DNA of 12,706 nt from assembly GCA_045654805.1 (NCBI GenBank), contig JAZOOD010000056.1, forward strand, positions 1-12,706, in the 5' to 3' direction. Position numbers and translations under genes: made by a program. Numbering within the stretch: position 1 is the first letter of the stretch; each line of letters starts with the position of its first letter. Shown piece by piece: positions 7,080 through 12,706 of this stretch. The stretch comes from CAZNKU01 sp045654805 (GTDB taxonomy: Bacteria > Bacillota > Clostridia > Monoglobales > Firm-18). The notes beneath the pieces were generated by a model. That model had not been told where the DNA came from. It searched no databases and saw only the letters and a list, made by a program, of their open reading frames with translations.

Positions 7080-7106
7080 TGACAAAACAGAAAAATTGTG
7101 TATAAT
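7079..7106 (+). promoter_or_regulatory. Strong sigma-A-type promoter of the defence operon
   Basis: Perfect TTGACA (7079-7084) and perfect TATAAT (7101-7106) have a 16-base spacer. AGGAG (7126-7130) lies 9 bases before the ATG at 7140, so the leader is short. This is the best consensus promoter in the window and it serves only the three-gene cassette. Confidence 0.85.
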
Positions 7107-7139
7107 ATATAGTGTAAAGATAAAAAGGAGAAATGTATT

Positions 7140-8411
7140 ATGTTACTTCAATTTAATTTTAAAAATTTTAAATCTTTTAAAGATGATACAACATTAGACT
7201 TAACTGCTACCAAGATTTCTGAATTTAATAATCATGTTATTTCTATTGCCAATGAAAGAATCCTGCCTGTTGCTGCAATATTTGGGGCAAATGCAAGTGG
7301 GAAATCAAATGTTCAAGAAGCATTTCGATACATGGCTATGTATGTAATCAATTCTTTGGATTATGGTGACGAGTCAGATGGCAAGAAAAAGAAGTCTAAG
7401 TTTTTTAGACCTACCCCATTCTTGTTTGATTCTAAAAGCAAAACCGAAGAATCATCTTTTGAAATCTACTTTATAGATTCAGAAGAAAATGGTGCAAAAA
7501 CATATAACTATGGTTTTACGGTTGATAGCACAGGTGTACGCGAAGAATGGCTTAATTACAAAGCTAAAACAGCAAGAGGAAATTACAAGAGGATTTTTTA
7601 CCGCAATGGAGAAGATTATGATTTTTCAGGGATTCCATCAAAAAGCCAAGAAAATTTAAAAATTGCATTGGAAAAGGAAACATTAATTGTTTCATTAGGA
7701 GCAAAACTCAAAATAGCAAAACTGAAGTTCATCAGAGATTGGTTTCTTAATAATGATTTTGCCGATTTCGGTAGACCAATTGAAAACTTTTTCTTGTCTC
7801 AACTGATACCCGAAGGTTTTGCTGACAATGAAACTGTTAGAAATAAAGTTGTTGATTATTTTGCATCATTTGATCCATCTATCATTGGATTTAATGTAGA
7901 AGTTTTAAAATCAGACAATGATGATGAAGATGAACATTTAAAAATTGACGCAATTCACAAAATGATAGATTCAGATCAAACAACATCTATACCCTTGCAA
8001 AACGAATCTGCTGGAACGCTTAAAATGTTTGCACTCTATCCCATGTTAGATGATGTGTTGTCTACCGGAGGTGTATTATTTGTTGATGAATTAAATGCAA
8101 GACTACATCCATTATTAGTACGGGCATTTATCATTACATTCCTTAATCCAGAAATTAACACAAAAAATGCTCAGTTAATATTTACCTCTCATGATTCTTG
8201 GCAGCTTAACGGAAACATACTTCGAAGAGATGAAATTTGGTTTGCAGAAAAAGACTTGAATGGGATTTCGAATCTTTATTCATTAGCAGATTTTGTTGAT
8301 GAGGATGGAGTTAAAATACGCAAGGATGAAAATTATGAGAAAAATTATCTGTTAGGAAAATATGGTGCGATTCCTTCCTTAAGGTATTTTGATATGTTTA
8401 AGGAGGAATAG
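7140..8411 (+). CDS. AbiLi/RloA-like SMC/ABC-type AAA ATPase (defence operon, gene 1)
   Basis: A 423-residue ATPase of the AAA_15/AAA_21 group related to SMC, Rad50 and OLD. Walker A is GANASGKS (49-56), the ABC-signature equivalent is ESAGT (289-293), Walker B is LFVDE (313-317) followed by the NARLHP D-loop, and the H-switch is TSHD (349-352). The C-terminal GKYGAIP (406-412) is, as I recall, typical of AbiLi-like ATPases. The middle section (about 80-260) is a variable insertion, not a long coiled coil. In AbiL (Lactococcus) and RloAB pairs this ATPase goes with a RloB-like partner. In the comparable PARIS system the ATPase senses infection and releases a TOPRIM nuclease. It is co-transcribed with the next two genes, with only 3 bases between stop and next start. 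Family is well supported; the trigger is unknown. Confidence 0.88.
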   Translation: MLLQFNFKNFKSFKDDTTLDLTATKISEFNNHVISIANERILPVAAIFGANASGKSNVQEAFRYMAMYVINSLDYGDESDGKKKKSKFFRPTPFLFDSKSKTEESSFEIYFIDSEENGAKTYNYGFTVDSTGVREEWLNYKAKTARGNYKRIFYRNGEDYDFSGIPSKSQENLKIALEKETLIVSLGAKLKIAKLKFIRDWFLNNDFADFGRPIENFFLSQLIPEGFADNETVRNKVVDYFASFDPSIIGFNVEVLKSDNDDEDEHLKIDAIHKMIDSDQTTSIPLQNESAGTLKMFALYPMLDDVLSTGGVLFVDELNARLHPLLVRAFIITFLNPEINTKNAQLIFTSHDSWQLNGNILRRDEIWFAEKDLNGISNLYSLADFVDEDGVKIRKDENYEKNYLLGKYGAIPSLRYFDMFKEE

Positions 8412-8414
8412 TAT

Positions 8415-9062
8415 ATGCCTCGATACGAAAGAAATGGAAGTAGAAAACCAAGAGAATTAACAAATCGAAGAACCCCTCAACTTGGATACTATTTTATAGT
8501 TACTGACACAAAGGAAACCGAGCAGAACTATATGTATGGCCTAAGAGATTCTATTCCGAAAGAGTTACAAGGAAAGCTTGTAATAAAAGTTATAAAGACT
8601 AAAACAAAAAATCTTGTGGAGGAAGCTCTTAACTTGTCATCATTAAATCCTCAATTTGGTGAAACATGGATTATTTTCGATAGAGATCAAGTTCAAGATT
8701 TTGATGAAATAATTCGTCAAGCAGAGGATAAGGGCATCAAAGTCGGATGGACAAACCCCTGCATAGAAGCGTGGTTTGGTGCATATTTTGGCAAGATGCC
8801 TACATATCAAGATTCGGTAGCGTGTTGCGCAGGGTTTGGGAGAACATTTGAACAATTTTCAGGTCAAAAATATGTTAAATCGGACTGCGAAATATATAAT
8901 AAGTTAAATCGCTATGGAAACGAACCTGAAGCAATTAAACTTGCTCAAAGAAAATTCAAAGAACACAAGGCTAATTGCAAGTGTAAGCCTTCAGAAATGT
9001 GTCCTTGCACTACCGTTCACAACTTAGTGGGCGAAATAAAATCTAAAATCACAAAGGAGTAA
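8415..9062 (+). CDS. RloB/AbiLii-like TOPRIM-type protein (defence operon, gene 2)
   Basis: A 215-residue RloB-family protein, thought to have a TOPRIM-like metal-dependent nuclease fold. Seen motifs are YFIVTDTKETEQNY (26-39; the usual form is CEGxxTExxY, so the first acidic residue is D31 here and the glycine is lost), WIIFDRDQ (85-92, the DxD metal site), NPCIEAW (114-120, replacing NPCFELW) and TTVHNLV (199-205). Between residues 188 and 198 there is a CxCx5CxC cluster, which I do not recall as standard in the family and which may bind zinc. AGGAGG (8401-8406) lies inside the end of the upstream gene. Length matches AbiLii of Lactococcus. It is probably the toxic effector or effector partner of the ATPase; nuclease activity is inferred. 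Confidence 0.85.
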   Translation: MPRYERNGSRKPRELTNRRTPQLGYYFIVTDTKETEQNYMYGLRDSIPKELQGKLVIKVIKTKTKNLVEEALNLSSLNPQFGETWIIFDRDQVQDFDEIIRQAEDKGIKVGWTNPCIEAWFGAYFGKMPTYQDSVACCAGFGRTFEQFSGQKYVKSDCEIYNKLNRYGNEPEAIKLAQRKFKEHKANCKCKPSEMCPCTTVHNLVGEIKSKITKE

Positions 9063-9065
9063 AAA

Positions 9066-10217
9066 ATGGCAAAAAAAGCAATATCAGAAAGTAAAAAAAC
9101 AGAAGCATCTGTTTCTGCAATAAAAAACGAGAGTAGAAAAGCATTACGACAAACAGACTTACCCAAAATTTCTCTTGAGGAAGCTTTACAGGTTCCTATG
9201 GCAATTTGGGAACAATTTGCAGGTTCTGCAACACAACCCATCTACGTTGCAGAAGCGGTAGGTATTTCTCCGACCAGTTCCAATTGGAGAAAATTAAGTT
9301 GTGCCTCCGCTGCTTATGGACTAACTGAAGGTGGATACAATTCAAAAGAAATCTCACTAACAGAATTAGGAAGAAGAGTTGTTGCTCCAACTGAAGAAAA
9401 CGATGATAAATTAGCATTATTTCAGGCAGCTCAAATACCACAGTTTTTCAAAATGTTTTATGAAAAATACGGTAACAGTAACAAATTACCACAACCAAAT
9501 ATAGCATCTAATTTACTTGTATCTTGGGGCGTTCCTAAAGGAGATTCTAATGCCGCATTTGAACTTATAACCAAGAATGGTGAGTTTAGCGGAATAATTG
9601 TTAGCATAAAGGGAAATAAATATGTAAATATTACACCGCCAAAATCGTTCTCCATAGTAGGTCCATCAGAGGATACAATAGACTCCGATGATGAAATATG
9701 CGAAGAAATACCTGAAGAACTTCTTAAAAATATGAACATTGATTCTTCTCCATCACCAGTTATTAAAGAGAGCGTTGATACTGTCCAATCTAACAACAAA
9801 GTTTTCATTTCACACGGAAAAAATAGACAAGTAGTCGATCAACTTAAGCAACTTCTTGAATTTGGAGCCTTTGAGCCTGTGGTTTCTGTTGAAAGAGAAG
9901 CAACAGCTATATCTGTTCCTGATAAAGTCTTTAATGACATGAGAATGTGCGGAGCTGGAATTATTCACATAGAAGGAGAACGAAAACTACTTGATTCAGA
10001 AGGAAAAGAACACACTTTAATAAACGAAAATGTTTTGATTGAAATAGGCGCAGCAATTGCATTATTTAACAATAAAGTTATTCTTTTATGTAATAAGGGA
10101 ATTCAATTACCATCTAATCTGCAAGGTCTTTACCGATGCGAATATGAAGGAGAGCAATTAGATTATCAAGCAACAATGAAGCTTTTAAAAACTTTTAGCG
10201 AATTTAGAAAAGCCTAA
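9066..10217 (+). CDS. Winged-helix-like protein fused to a TIR-like domain (defence operon, gene 3)
   Basis: A 383-residue two-part protein. Residues 1-30 are a basic, polar tail. Residues about 36-190 look like one or two helix-rich winged-helix units (SLTELGRRVVAP at 97-108, GIIVSIKGNKYV at 176-187). An acidic linker spans about 200-240. Residues 245-380 match the TIR-like nucleotide-binding domain (PF10137 type, as in CBASS Cap12 and Pycsar effectors): KVFISHGKNR (245-254), the turn SVPDKVFNDM, NVLIEIGAAIA (322-332) with E326 as the likely active-site acid, and VILLCNKGIQLPSNLQG. Relatives with this fold cleave NAD+ or bind nucleotides and cause growth arrest or cell death. AGGAG is 6 bases before the ATG, 3 bases after the RloB stop. 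As third gene it may be a second effector or a regulator. The domain call is firm; the role is inferred. Confidence 0.85.
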   Translation: MAKKAISESKKTEASVSAIKNESRKALRQTDLPKISLEEALQVPMAIWEQFAGSATQPIYVAEAVGISPTSSNWRKLSCASAAYGLTEGGYNSKEISLTELGRRVVAPTEENDDKLALFQAAQIPQFFKMFYEKYGNSNKLPQPNIASNLLVSWGVPKGDSNAAFELITKNGEFSGIIVSIKGNKYVNITPPKSFSIVGPSEDTIDSDDEICEEIPEELLKNMNIDSSPSPVIKESVDTVQSNNKVFISHGKNRQVVDQLKQLLEFGAFEPVVSVEREATAISVPDKVFNDMRMCGAGIIHIEGERKLLDSEGKEHTLINENVLIEIGAAIALFNNKVILLCNKGIQLPSNLQGLYRCEYEGEQLDYQATMKLLKTFSEFRKA

Positions 10218-10262
10218 TGTTATATTTTTTAAAATCAAGTCTATAAACGTGAAAATCACAAG

Positions 10263-10307
10263 AAAAGAAAGTTGAAAACTTACGGTATGTTTTCAACTTT
10301 CTTTTTT
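10263..10307 (+). terminator. Strong terminator closing the defence operon
   Basis: A 13-bp perfect stem (GAAAGTTGAAAAC at 10267-10279, GTTTTCAACTTTC at 10289-10301) around a 9-base loop is extended by an A-tract pairing with TTTT and followed by a T run. It starts about 46 bases after the third gene's stop. Confidence 0.88.
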
Positions 10308-10317
10308 ATCCGCACAT

Positions 10318-10346
10318 TCGTCAAAGTAAATGCCTTCTGATAAAAT
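10318..10346 (+). promoter_or_regulatory. Candidate promoter of the tnpV operon
   Basis: TAAAAT at 10341-10346 has a weak -35, TCGTCA (10318-10323, 4 of 6 matches), at 17 bases. It follows the terminator of the defence operon directly and precedes AGGAGG (10364-10369) of tnpV. Confidence 0.4.
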
Positions 10347-10378
10347 AAAGATACAAAATTTAAAGGAGGCATAAAGCT

Positions 10379-10762
10379 ATGAAAGAAAAGATTATTGAAA
10401 ACGGAATTGAGTATGTGAGAGATGGTGATTACTACATTCCAAACCTAAAAGCACCCGAAGGAAAATACAATATCGGAAAATATGGCAAGCTACACTCAAT
10501 ATTTATTAAAGAAAACCGACCTTGCATTTACTCCATGAAAATGCTCAATGGCACTTGGCTTGCATACCTTGAAGAAATTGACACGTCTGCAAGGGAAATG
10601 ATTGACAAGCTCATAAAAGATATGGCGGTTAAGCAAGGCATCACGGAAGAACTGAAAGCAAAAGACCAAATGGCTTGGGTTGGTGCGATGAACAAGATTC
10701 GTCACTCGGCTGAAGAATTTGTACTGCAAGATTTTGTCTATTCGATGGAGGTGCGAAAATGA
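10379..10762 (+). CDS. tnpV: Transposon-encoded protein TnpV
   Basis: A 127-residue protein matching the TnpV family (first named from Tn4451-type elements): GIEYVRDGDYYIPNL near the start, IGKYGKLHSIFIKENRP (about 32-48), LNGTWLAYL, and DQMAWVGAMNKIRHSAEEFV near the end. Length is normal for the family. Its biochemical role is not known; it is common as an accessory gene of clostridial integrative elements. AGGAGG is 9 bases before the ATG. Its stop codon overlaps the start of the next gene (ATGA), so the two are translationally coupled. Confidence 0.9.
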   Translation: MKEKIIENGIEYVRDGDYYIPNLKAPEGKYNIGKYGKLHSIFIKENRPCIYSMKMLNGTWLAYLEEIDTSAREMIDKLIKDMAVKQGITEELKAKDQMAWVGAMNKIRHSAEEFVLQDFVYSMEVRK

Positions 10763-11049
10763 GTTTTCTTGATGAATTATATTATGGTAATATCAATCCA
10801 AATGAAAACAGAAAATCTCTTCCTTATGAAAAAGCTTTAAAGACCTTTTCTGACATTGAAAGTAAACTGACGAAAGAATTAAATGGCGAAAACTTAAAGC
10901 TTTTTAATGAGCTTGTAAATGCAAGCGATGAAATAAGTGCCACAAGCGGTGTCGAGAATTTCAAAATTGGATTCAGGCTTGGTGTTCTGATGATGTGCGA
11001 TAGTTTGCTGTTTGATAATAGCATTATCCTGAAAGATTTTAAGTTTTAA
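10759..11049 (+). CDS. DUF6809-family small protein
   Basis: A 96-residue soluble helical protein. The start (FLDELYYGNINPNE) and the later IGFRLGVLMM segment fit the DUF6809 family found in clostridial mobile elements. It typically consists of a short N-terminal motif followed by a long helical pair. Function unknown. It shares a 4-base ATGA overlap with tnpV, and GGAGG (10747-10751) lies inside tnpV. The pairing of tnpV with this gene suggests they are inherited as a unit. Confidence 0.75.
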   Translation: MSFLDELYYGNINPNENRKSLPYEKALKTFSDIESKLTKELNGENLKLFNELVNASDEISATSGVENFKIGFRLGVLMMCDSLLFDNSIILKDFKF

Positions 11050-11064
11050 CGGAGGTATTCAATA

Positions 11065-11628
11065 ATGAAGAAATCAATCATATCCATCATATCAATCGTA
11101 TCAGTTTTAATAAGTTCTTTTTCTGTAAGTGCAGCAGAAGTGCCGAGAGAATCGGCACCCTGCAATGCATCAAATGAAGCAATCGTTTTTGTCGAAATTT
11201 TTATCGGTGATATTTTAACCGAGGTGCAGAAGGGCTTAGGGTATGCTGATGCAAGAGCAAAATCAAATCGCATATTCTTCGATGCCTTTATTAAAGGACA
11301 AACAAATGGTTACAGCTACGGCGAACTTGTCGATATAGCTAACGCCGCAATATGGCAGTATCGGGATATGTACCTACGACCTGATTTTTATAAAGATAAT
11401 CTTGAAAAAGTCAGAGTTATCATTTCTCCCGTTATCGAAGATTATAAATCCGGTAAAATCACTTATGCAGAGGCAGAGTTCAATGCCCGAACAATGATTT
11501 ATCAATCCGTCAAGCCTGACTTTAACCCTGATGTAGAATATATGAAAGATCCTCTGTCAAGAGATATTCCGTCGGTGGATAATAGCTTATTTATACTTGC
11601 GAGAAAACTGATTTTAGAAAGTAAATAG
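11065..11628 (+). CDS. Predicted secreted protein of unknown function
   Basis: A 187-residue protein with a classical signal peptide: MKKSIISIISIVSVLISSF, then SVSAAE with a likely cleavage after SAA or SA at about residue 23-24. The mature part is helical and mixed in charge, with one cysteine (in SAPCNAS) and no further membrane segment. I do not recognise the family. GGAGG (11051-11055) is 9 bases before the ATG. It starts 15 bases after the DUF6809 stop, so it is probably the last gene of the tnpV operon. The Cys close to the cleavage site is not in a proper lipobox (no L-x-A/G-C), so it is called secreted and not a lipoprotein. An exported accessory protein of an integrative element is plausible, but no function can be given. 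Confidence 0.75.
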   Translation: MKKSIISIISIVSVLISSFSVSAAEVPRESAPCNASNEAIVFVEIFIGDILTEVQKGLGYADARAKSNRIFFDAFIKGQTNGYSYGELVDIANAAIWQYRDMYLRPDFYKDNLEKVRVIISPVIEDYKSGKITYAEAEFNARTMIYQSVKPDFNPDVEYMKDPLSRDIPSVDNSLFILARKLILESK

Positions 11629-11641
11629 TATCAAACAACGC

Positions 11642-11675
11642 AAAAAGGTGTAGCCGTTCATAGCTACACCTTTTT
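11642..11675. terminator. Bidirectional terminator between convergent genes
   Basis: GGTGTAGC (11647-11654) pairs with GCTACACC (11663-11670), flanked by AAAAA and TTTTT, so it works in both directions. It serves the secreted-protein gene and, on the minus strand, the ribbon-helix-helix gene whose stop codon it overlaps. Confidence 0.88.
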
Positions 11676-11874
11676 ACTTGCGAGTAGGTTTTACATTTAC
11701 ATCGGGATTTATATCACCCTCTATTGTTCCGTTTGCATCTTCAAATGCTTTGATGTTCTCTCTGATTAAAACAAGAACATGACTGTTAACACTTCTGCCT
11801 TCATAATCAGCAACATAGGCAATTTTATTTAACATTTCTTCCTCAATTCTTATTGAAACACTTTTAATAGCCAT
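11674..11874 (-). CDS. Small ribbon-helix-helix (Arc-like) DNA-binding protein
   Basis: A 66-residue protein. KSVSIRIEEEMLNKIAYVAD (residues 4-23) has the beta strand and first helix of the MetJ/Arc fold, and GRSVNSHVLVLIRENIKAFE (26-45) the second helix with the usual N-x-x turn. The C-terminus is polar and probably disordered. Such proteins bind palindromic operators as dimers and often regulate themselves or act as the antitoxin of a pair; no toxin gene lies next to it. The ribosome binding site is weak (only GGA). Palindromes lie in the region it shares with the divergent SLOG gene, suggesting that it represses both. That control is inferred. Confidence 0.8.
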   Translation of the reverse strand: MAIKSVSIRIEEEMLNKIAYVADYEGRSVNSHVLVLIRENIKAFEDANGTIEGDINPDVNVKPTRK

Positions 11875-11890
11875 AAAATCAGTCCAAAAT

Positions 11891-11907
11891 AAATATATTA
11901 TATATTT
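11891..11907. promoter_or_regulatory. AT-rich palindrome, candidate operator 1
   Basis: AAATATAT and ATATATTT are perfect 8-base inverted arms around a single T. The site covers TATAAT on the minus strand (11897-11902), a likely -10 for the ribbon-helix-helix gene. It also touches TTTATA (11905-11910), a possible -35 for the SLOG gene. AT-rich palindromes arise easily by chance, so the function is tentative. Confidence 0.45.
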
Positions 11908-11933
11908 ATATTACCGAAAATGTATGGTATAAT
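11905..11933 (+). promoter_or_regulatory. Promoter of the SLOG gene
   Basis: An extended -10, TGG-TATAAT (TATAAT at 11928-11933), follows TTTATA (11905-11910) with 17-base spacing. The start of transcription would be near 11940. Confidence 0.6.
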
Positions 11934-11940
11934 GTACTAA

Positions 11941-11961
11941 ATAGATATATAGTATATCTAT
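11941..11961. promoter_or_regulatory. Palindrome at the SLOG transcription start, candidate operator 2
   Basis: Nine-base perfect inverted arms (ATAGATATA and TATATCTAT) flank TAG. The site sits just after the -10, over the expected transcription start, a classic repressor position. It may instead form a short hairpin in the leader. Confidence 0.5.
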
Positions 11962-11981
11962 AATATTTTTATGGTGATGTT

Positions 11982-12497
11982 ATGGAAAATATAAAATTAT
12001 ATACTTGTTGCTTCTTTGGGCATAGAAAAATAACAGAAACAGACGAGTTAAAATCAAAATTATATAACGAAATTGAAACCCTTATAACATATAAGAAGGT
12101 TCACACTTTTCTCTTCGGTAGTAAAAGTCAGTTTGATGATTTGTGCTATAAAATAGTTACCGAACTTAAAGAAAAATATCAGCATATAAAGAGAATCTAT
12201 GTTCGAGCAGAATTCCCATACATAGATGATAGCTATAAGAATTATTTGTTGGAAAGCTATGAAGATACATACTATCCTTCAAAAATGATAGATGCAGGAA
12301 AAGCAGCTTATGTAGAGCGAAATTACGAAATGATAAATAATAGCAGGTATTGTATATGTTATTATGATGAAAATTATATGCCACCAAGACGAAAAAACAG
12401 TAGAAGAGATTTAACTGACTATCAACCAAAAAGCGGAACAGGAATAGCATTTGATTATGCAAGAAAAGAAGAACTCAATATTATAAATCTAAAATAA
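11982..12497 (+). CDS. SLOG-family protein (YpsA/DUF1273-like)
   Basis: A 171-residue protein with the SLOG (Rossmann-like, nucleotide-binding) fold of the YpsA/DUF1273 group. CCFFGHRKI at 9-17 is the N-terminal signature (usually xTGHR), FLFGSKSQFDDLC the GSxxxFD segment, and GTGIAFDYARKEELNIIN near the C-terminus the conserved end. SLOG proteins bind nucleotide-derived ligands, and some act in stress signalling or defence. Versions of this gene are common in clostridial mobile elements, but their function there is unsettled. The ribosome binding site is weak (GGTGA, 4 bases before ATG), suggesting low expression. It is divergent from a ribbon-helix-helix gene and has a promoter overlaid by palindromes. 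Confidence 0.85.
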   Translation: MENIKLYTCCFFGHRKITETDELKSKLYNEIETLITYKKVHTFLFGSKSQFDDLCYKIVTELKEKYQHIKRIYVRAEFPYIDDSYKNYLLESYEDTYYPSKMIDAGKAAYVERNYEMINNSRYCICYYDENYMPPRRKNSRRDLTDYQPKSGTGIAFDYARKEELNIINLK

Positions 12498-12500
12498 AAC

Positions 12501-12540
12501 AAGCACGAAAGTATGACATTTCAACTTTCGTGCTTTTGAT
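12501..12540. terminator. Bidirectional terminator between SLOG and ECF genes
   Basis: A perfect 12-bp stem (AAGCACGAAAGT at 12501-12512, ACTTTCGTGCTT at 12524-12535) has an 11-base loop, TTTT on the plus side and GTTTTA on the minus side. It separates the convergent SLOG and ECF-like genes. Confidence 0.85.
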
Positions 12541-12549
12541 TGTTTATGG

Positions 12550-12706
12550 CTATCTTTCAACCAAACCATATTTAACTTTAATTCTTTCAATCTTATCTAT
12601 CATTGGCTCGGATATAAACCACAAGAAAAAGGCAGTCCCGAGTGCATGGATTAAATCAAATGGTATTCCCATAATATAGGCGGCTTCAATCATATCCCAA
12701 TTTATT
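12550..12706 (-). CDS. ECF transporter S-component-like protein, C-terminal part (partial)
   Basis: On the minus strand an open frame runs in from the window edge to a TAG at 12550-12552, giving about 51 codons. It contains MGIPFDLIHALGTAFFLWFISEPM followed, without a break, by a basic tail ending in YGLVER. G-x-PFDLIHA-x-G at the start of a last membrane helix is what I recall from the C-terminus of ECF-type S components, which bind a vitamin or similar substrate and work with an energizing module. The substrate cannot be told from this fragment. Unlike everything to its left, it looks like a chromosomal housekeeping gene, so an end of the accessory region may lie close to 12550. Its upstream part is outside the window. 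Confidence 0.6.
   Translation of the reverse strand, partial: INWDMIEAAYIMGIPFDLIHALGTAFFLWFISEPMIDKIERIKVKYGLVER

Larger units (their letters stand above)
6834..7139. other. Intergenic region between recombinase and defence operon
   Basis: A 306-base gap without a gene. It holds, in order, a GC-rich patch (6861-6878) of unknown role, a terminator (6887-6930), a T/A-rich stretch, a second terminator (6992-7028), an inverted repeat (7047-7079) and the promoter of the next operon. An end of the mobilizable element may lie here, but I found no matching direct repeat at the left side by eye. Confidence 0.5.

Noticed and set aside
7140..10217. CBASS, Thoeris or retron identity for the TIR cassette
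   Set aside because: No cyclase, SIR2-like ThsA, reverse transcriptase or retron RNA is present. The TIR-like domain alone does not place it in those systems.
11674..11874. Toxin-antitoxin pair with the ribbon-helix-helix protein as antitoxin
   Set aside because: No toxin-sized gene is co-directional and adjacent. The neighbour is a divergent SLOG gene, so a simple regulator is the more economical reading.
1..12706. CRISPR array or rRNA/tRNA genes
   Set aside because: No regularly spaced direct repeats and no tRNA or rRNA-like sequence were seen on reading through both strands.

Overview
The window looks like DNA from a low-GC Gram-positive anaerobe (Firmicutes, probably Clostridia). Strong AGGAGG-type ribosome binding sites precede most genes, the coding DNA is AT-rich, and the gene families (large serine recombinase, MobC/relaxase, TnpV, DUF6076, DUF6809) are typical of integrative elements in gut Clostridia. 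I cannot name the species. Almost everything here is accessory DNA. The only gene that looks chromosomal is the partial ECF-transporter-like gene at the right edge.

Layout. (1) 1-371: the last codons of a gene that may belong to a Tn1549-type conjugative element, then a hairpin and an unassigned spacer. (2) 372-6833: an integrative mobilizable element core. It has a minus-strand DUF6076 zinc-finger gene, a divergent RepA-like ATPase gene, a GC-rich oriT carrying an RP4/IncP-type nick sequence, mobC, and a relaxase gene. A second gene is overprinted inside the relaxase gene in another frame. A small unknown gene and a TnpX/TndX-type large serine recombinase follow. (3) 6834-7139: two tandem terminators, an inverted repeat and a strong promoter. 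(4) 7140-10217: a tight three-gene operon of an AbiLi/RloA-like SMC/ABC-type ATPase, a RloB/AbiLii-like TOPRIM-type protein and a predicted winged-helix protein fused to a TIR-like domain. It has its own promoter and a strong terminator. It reads as a self-contained anti-phage (abortive infection) cassette and is the best candidate here for an under-described system. (5) 10379-11628: tnpV, a DUF6809 gene and a secreted protein of unknown function, probably one operon. (6) 11674-12497: a ribbon-helix-helix gene divergent from a SLOG (YpsA/DUF1273) gene, with two AT-rich palindromes in the shared promoter region. (7) 12550-12706: the C-terminus of an ECF-type membrane protein on the minus strand.

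How it fits together: the recombinase would excise and integrate the element. MobC and the relaxase would nick oriT so that a helper conjugative element can transfer it. The RepA-like ATPase may allow replication of the excised circle. The overprinted membrane/coiled-coil protein may be a mobilization accessory similar in arrangement to ColE1 MbeB/MbeD. The ATPase-RloB-TIR cassette would be cargo protecting the host. All functions are read from sequence motifs. No database search was possible, and the exact element ends were not found.
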